Below, piece after piece: positions 59,035 through 64,000 of a stretch of DNA of 64,000 nucleotides (the first letter of the stretch is position 1; each line of letters starts with the position of its first letter). The stretch is from Aporrectodea caliginosa (taxonomy: Eukaryota > Annelida > Clitellata > Crassiclitellata > Lumbricidae): positions 238,242 through 302,241 of the forward strand of contig JACEVL010000291.1 of NCBI GenBank assembly GCA_020284085.1, given 5' to 3'. Under the pieces are notes generated by a model. It was not told where the DNA came from, searched no databases, and saw nothing but the letters and a program-made list of their open reading frames with translations. The position numbers and the translations under genes were made by a program.

Positions 59035-59643
59035 TAAGGCGTCTTAGGGATGTTCGGCGTTCTGTCTCATCTTCTGTTTTCACCACTCTGGTTCATGCTT
59101 TCATATGCTCCCGAATTGATTACTGTAATGCTCTTCCTCATTGGTCTTCCTAAGGTTCGTCTTTCACCTCTTCAGTCGGTCCTAAATGCTGCCGCCAGAT
59201 TAATAGCACGCCTACCACGGTACTCTCACAGTTTTCTACTTTCATGTTTGAACAACTGCACTGGCTTCCTCTCTCTGCTCGCATTAAATTCAAAATCCTC
59301 ATTTTAGTCTTCCAAGGCACAAAGGGTCTTGCCCCAAATAATATGGCCTCTTTCAGCCTCCTCCCATCGACCACTACGCTCATCAAACAGACTTGAGCTT
59401 CTAGTTCCTCATACTAGAACAGCTATGGCTCAGTCCCGGTCCTTACCTCAATTGGTCCCTCTCTTTGGAATGCGCTGTCTCCATCTATTCGGTCTCGAAT
59501 TCTAGCTATAGTAACCTCTCTTCCACCTTTGCTTTCTCAAAACCTATTTATTCTCTTTGGCCTTGCGCACTGGGAGCGCCTCTGAATGGTTCACCCTATG
59601 AGAGGCGCTTTATAAATGTTTGAATACAATACAATACAATACA
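59035..59643 (+). mobile_element. L2/CR1-like LINE 3' fragment
   Basis: Frames with frameshifts give AFICSRIDYCNAL, LIGLPKVRLSPLQSVLNAAA, LHWLPLSARIKFKILILVFQ and GTKGLAPNN. The tail is GGGAGCGCCTCTGAATGG, GAGAGGCGCTTTATAAATG and (ATACA)n at 59620-59646. Confidence 0.8.
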
Positions 59644-61028
59644 ATACTTGCGGGAGCTTTGCTGCCCCACTTCAGGTTTGACTGACCGCGCAAATCTTCG
59701 TTCTGCATCTCGAAGTGAACTTGTCGTTCCTTTTGCTCGCCCTTCAAAGGCGCAACATCGTGCCTTTCAGTGGTTGCATCGTGTAATAACCTTCCTTCAG
59801 ATCTGCGTGTTCATTTAGCTATGGACTCTGAGTCTGCAACTCCGCATACAACCTTAACAAACATCTGAAAACGGTTCTTTATCGCCGGAGTTGGGCTGGG
59901 AGTGCTTCTAAGTGACAGTTCTTGTTTAGAATACTTCTCTTTGCAGAATATATTTTCAGAATATATTACACGTTGTGAAAGATGCCTTTGATGGGCGCTA
60001 TATCAGTTCTCTGAATGAATGAAACCCAGAATAACATATTCAATAGTAATGCATTTTGAAAGGGACATCTTCGCAGGAACCTATCCAAAGGCACAATGTA
60101 AAATAGACATTTCGAAAAATGACTGGTGAAACGCATGTTGAGAAAGATGATTGGTGATAAGAGAGTTTTTGAAACACACGTTGTGAAAGATGCCTTTAGA
60201 CAGCGATATTTCGATATTCAGAAAATATATTCTGCAAAAAGAAGTATTCTAAACAAGAACTGTCACAGACGCAAAACAAACAAAACTGAGCTAAATGTTC
60301 AAGTAGGCCTACTATTGAAGCAAATCATTCAGATATCCTAAAGTAAACACGATTCAATGTAAAGTTCCTCAACGCAACACAATTTAACCAAAATATCTGC
60401 TTTCTACGCGGTCGTATTCAGACATTGAAGGAAGTTGTTGAACATCTTTACCTCTTTATCGCTTAGAAAGATTTTCAACAGGCGCTATATAAATATTCTC
60501 ATGCAATTACAAATCACTTATGATACATGTGCATCTTCGCTGTATTCTTTCATATTTGGCCTTCATCGGTTAATGTTTTCTGCATTAGAACCGACGTTAT
60601 AGAAGTTACAGTAGGCCTATAATAATTTCAGTGGATGCCGTAAAACGCGCTGCGGCCTTTCATAATCGTTTTCATCTACATGTAAACGGATTTATATTGA
60701 ATTCTGCTCAGATAGCGAATTAGCTACTTCTATTTAGCCTTATATTACTTCCGCTATGTACAACAAGCATTTTGAACTTTCCTTCCTGTCAAAGTTACCG
60801 ATCTCTTGGCTTTTGCAGTCGTCTGTCTACACAGAAATTTATACAGAGTTGATATGTCATGCACCCTGTGTACAACTTGTGTACTGTACCTTTTAAATGC
60901 TGCATCGATTTAGTTAAACAAGTAATTTTCGCTCGGTTAAAACGCTCTGAAAGCTGGTTTGCAAAAGTTGAAACTTGGATTAGGATAATAAAATATTAAT
61001 AGGCCCTATTCTACGAATTAAAGCTCCG
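59457..61028. repeat. Direct repeat, left copy (pairs with 62431-64000)
   Basis: From 59647 to 61028 the sequence is almost identical to 62621-64000 (offset 2974; one difference seen near 59657). The first ~190 bp are much more diverged. It includes degenerate LINE 3' ends and a short 71-codon frame at 60126 without protein-like features. Confidence 0.85.
59912..60266. repeat. 48 bp inverted repeat
   Basis: GTGACAGTTCTTGTTTAGAA... (59912-59959) is the reverse complement, with one or two mismatches, of 60219-60266. A short direct repeat (CACGTTGTGAAAGATGCCTT at 59969 and about 60178) is embedded. Duplicated with the same layout at 62886-63240. Confidence 0.8.
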
Positions 61029-62009
61029 ATAATTTAAGGAATGCATGATGGCAAGCAGAAATGGCGACGGGAAAATGGAGGGTAGGCCTGTATGAACAGT
61101 CAGTAAGCAGACCTATTTCGTTAAATATCGACCATTTACACGTTTGTTTGAAATGTAGAACATATTATGTCGAAATTACCCTGTAGTCTGCAAAAACAAA
61201 TTCGTTCAATTCATCTGAAAGTCACCGAGTGTCTTGGGGCCTTACAGAAAGACTCGAGATTTCAGATATTCACAAAATGAATGAATAGCCTAATAGCCTA
61301 TGGGATTCAGATTCACGTGGCAGACGTCAATACTTGAATCAGAGGCACGGTCAGTCGCTTGGGGGGGGGAGATGGGCAGCTAAGGATGGAAATTGAGTGC
61401 CTGCTGGATTCATGGATTCACAAAATAGAAAGTTTTAATTTGTCGCTTGAGGGGTGAGAATAATTATTGTTAGTTATTGCCTAAACATAAGTCATCAGCC
61501 GTAACACGTTGTTATCAATGCTGCACAGTCATGCAGAAATAGGCAGAATATTATTGGCAAAGTTATCCGCGAAAATACCAGAAACTGGTGTCGGTCATTC
61601 AAAGGGAGGATACTTAATGATTGCTTGTTGTATTGAAATTATATAGCGCCAGTAACCGGCAGGACGTGGCGGCGGTGTAGTTTGATTCTTGGCTGAAGAA
61701 TTCGTCTGTTTCCTCCGAAATTCCTCTCTACCTGTTATTGATTGACGGTAGGAAATTACTTTTCGCGTGGAATTGGAATTTTCTTTCGGAGAATTCTTCC
61801 GTTGATTCTAGTTTTACTTTCGTGTGTGAGATTAAGTCGTTTGATGGACTGTCATTGGCAGACGACGATGGTCGTCTAGGATTGTCAGTGGTTTCTGTAA
61901 AATACACAGCAAAGCAATACAGTACAATACAATTCGCTTCAATACAAGACACAATGCGATAGGAGAGCTTGCGATATGATGCAAAACTATACAATACAAT
62001 CATTATCAA

Positions 62010-62055
<46 letters not shown>

Positions 62056-62430
62056 GTGCATATTCTGATGATGATGATGATTATATACAATACAATACAT
62101 TGCATTGCATTATTCAAAACAGTACAATTTTCAGTCTCTCGTCTGCAGTGGAACCCATCGCAATGCAATATTCGATAATTCAATAATTCAGTAAGTGCAG
62201 CGAGATACTAGGTCCCCAGCTCCATCTGGTCGCAGTCCCTTGGTTATCTCTCCTGGACCCCCCCCCGCCCCCATTCCCTCTGGTGCCCCCCGGCCCCTCT
62301 GGTCCCCCGATTCTCCCGGTCTCCTCTGGTCCCGTGGTACCTCTCGTCCCCCACTCTAGCGCACACTCTGCCGGGAAGCAATAGAGACGTCGAATGTAGC
62401 TTTGGAAGCACTCTCAGCTCAACTCATTCG
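61029..62430. other. Spacer between the direct repeats
   Basis: AT-rich DNA without recognised gene. Contains a reversed short LINE/SINE tail (AATTATATAGCGCC, about 61640), a (TCA)n microsatellite (62010-62055), ATACA-type runs and the C-rich patch at 62250-62345. Confidence 0.5.
62010..62055. repeat. (TCA)n microsatellite
   Basis: About 15 TCA units; poly-Ser/poly-Asp frames over it are artefacts. Confidence 0.95.
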
Positions 62431-64000
62431 GAAGCTCTCTTTTGGAATGCGCTGTCCCCCTCTATTGGGTCTCGAATTCTGGCTAAGCCTCTTTTCCCCA
62501 CCTTTGTTTTTCTCAAAACCTTTTATTCTCTTTGGCCTTGCGCACTGGGAGCGCCTCTAAATGGTTCACCCTATGAGGGCGCTTTAAAAAATGTTTGAAT
62601 ACAATACAATAAATACAATACTTGCGGGAGTTTTGCTGCCCCACTTCAGGTTTGACTGACCGCGCAAATCTTCGTTCTGCATCTCGAAGTGAACTTGTCG
62701 TTCCTTTTGCTCGCCCTTCAAAGGCGCAACATCGTGCCTTTCAGTGGTTGCATCGTGTAATAACCTTCCTTCAGATCTGCGTGTTCATTTAGCTATGGAC
62801 TCTGAGTCTGCAACTCCGCATACAACCTTAACAAACATCTGAAAACGGTTCTTTATCGCCGGAGTTGGGCTGGGAGTGCTTCTAAGTGACAGTTCTTGTT
62901 TAGAATACTTCTCTTTGCAGAATATATTTTCAGAATATATTACACGTTGTGAAAGATGCCTTTGATGGGCGCTATATCAGTTCTCTGAATGAATGAAACC
63001 CAGAATAACATATTCAATAGTAATGCATTTTGAAAGGGACATCTTCGCAGGAACCTATCCAAAGGCACAATGTAAAATAGACATTTCGAAAAATGACTGG
63101 TGAAACGCATGTTGAGAAAGATGATTGGTGATAAGAGAGTTTTTGAAACACACGTTGTGAAAGATGCCTTTAGACAGCGATATTTCGATATTCAGAAAAT
63201 ATATTCTGCAAAAAGAAGTATTCTAAACAAGAACTGTCACAGACGCAAAACAAACAAAACTGAGCTAAATGTTCAAGTAGGCCTACTATTGAAGCAAATC
63301 ATTCAGATATCCTAAAGTAAACACGATTCAATGTAAAGTTCCTCAACGCAACACAATTTAACCAAAATATCTGCTTTCTACGCGGTCGTATTCAGACATT
63401 GAAGGAAGTTGTTGAACATCTTTACCTCTTTATCGCTTAGAAAGATTTTCAACAGGCGCTATATAAATATTCTCATGCAATTACAAATCACTTATGATAC
63501 ATGTGCATCTTCGCTGTATTCTTTCATATTTGGCCTTCATCGGTTAATGTTTTCTGCATTAGAACCGACGTTATAGAAGTTACAGTAGGCCTATAATAAT
63601 TTCAGTGGATGCCGTAAAACGCGCTGCGGCCTTTCATAATCGTTTTCATCTACATGTAAACGGATTTATATTGAATTCTGCTCAGATAGCGAATTAGCTA
63701 CTTCTATTTAGCCTTATATTACTTCCGCTATGTACAACAAGCATTTTGAACTTTCCTTCCTGTCAAAGTTACCGATCTCTTGGCTTTTGCAGTCGTCTGT
63801 CTACACAGAAATTTATACAGAGTTGATATGTCATGCACCCTGTGTACAACTTGTGTACTGTACCTTTTAAATGCTGCATCGATTTAGTTAAACAAGTAAT
63901 TTTCGCTCGGTTAAAACGCTCTGAAAGCTGGTTTGCAAAAGTTGAAACTTGGATTAGGATAATAAAATATTAATAGGCCCTATTCTACGAATTAAAGCTC
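62431..64000. repeat. Direct repeat, right copy, continues beyond window
   Basis: Mirrors 59457-61028. It is preceded by C-rich low-complexity sequence at 62250-62345 of a kind not seen elsewhere in the window. Confidence 0.85.

Noticed and set aside
60126..60341. 71-codon Lys-rich frame, present again at 63100
   Set aside because: Part of a repeated LINE-tail region; its second occurrence is due to the direct repeat, not to conservation.

Overview
This 64 kb window is from an animal nuclear genome. It is AT-rich and gene-poor, and it is full of non-LTR retrotransposons, tRNA-derived SINEs, hAT, mariner and piggyBac-like DNA transposons, microsatellites and nested insertions. The frequent TAGGCCTA-type words and the kinds of LINE present suggest a marine invertebrate, perhaps an echinoderm or hemichordate. 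That assignment is weak. No rRNA gene, no true tRNA gene, no CRISPR array and no bacterial-style operon were seen.

The main content is a minus-strand tandem family of three long, apparently intronless paralogs: copy 1 at 4996-9623, copy 2 at 19926-24518 and copy 3 at 45536-49648. An 86 bp relic of a fourth copy lies at 44389-44474. Each protein has an acidic poly-Glu N-terminal segment, about 14-18 ankyrin-type repeats, a linker, and a C-terminal Mab21/cGAS-like nucleotidyltransferase. All three retain the G-S motif, the D-F-D-F acidic pair and the third Asp in S-I-D-[VI]-V. They are therefore candidate cGAS-like receptors (cGLRs) fused to ankyrin arrays, i.e. candidate innate immune nucleotide second-messenger enzymes. 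Copy 3 is open throughout. Copy 2 is broken by one in-frame TGA where copy 3 has TGT (Cys). Copy 1 has one frameshift inside its poly-Glu tract.

The genes sit in a larger duplicated unit. A downstream module (about 590-4995, 16790-19925 and 44475-45535, with a partial copy at 42652-44388) carries a tRNA-derived SINE ending almost at each stop codon. A conserved 220-270 bp block lies directly upstream of each gene. Further upstream modules, including one with a polypurine tract, recur at 11090-13290, 24810-25935, 27180-28140, 30720-32470, 36590-40640, 52754-54190 and 56070-57420. Because the modules recur, several transposons can be delimited by comparing filled and empty sites.

Region by region: 1-590 is AT-rich with an ATT microsatellite. 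590-9895 is unit 1, with a CR1-like LINE at 1957-4216. 9896-11090 and 14060-16790 are featureless AT-rich DNA. 11090-14060 holds the upstream modules and a GC-rich stretch. 16790-24775 is unit 2. 24776-33400 holds upstream modules with an LTR-like segment, a piggyBac-like element carrying a 1.6 kb minisatellite, a mariner foldback and a hAT MITE. 33400-42650 is mostly nested LINE, hAT and mariner sequence. 42652-49895 is the relic plus unit 3. 49896-57420 holds upstream modules with a 1.9 kb hAT element and nested LINEs. 57420-64000 is repeat-rich and includes a nearly identical 1.38 kb direct repeat that runs off the end of the window.
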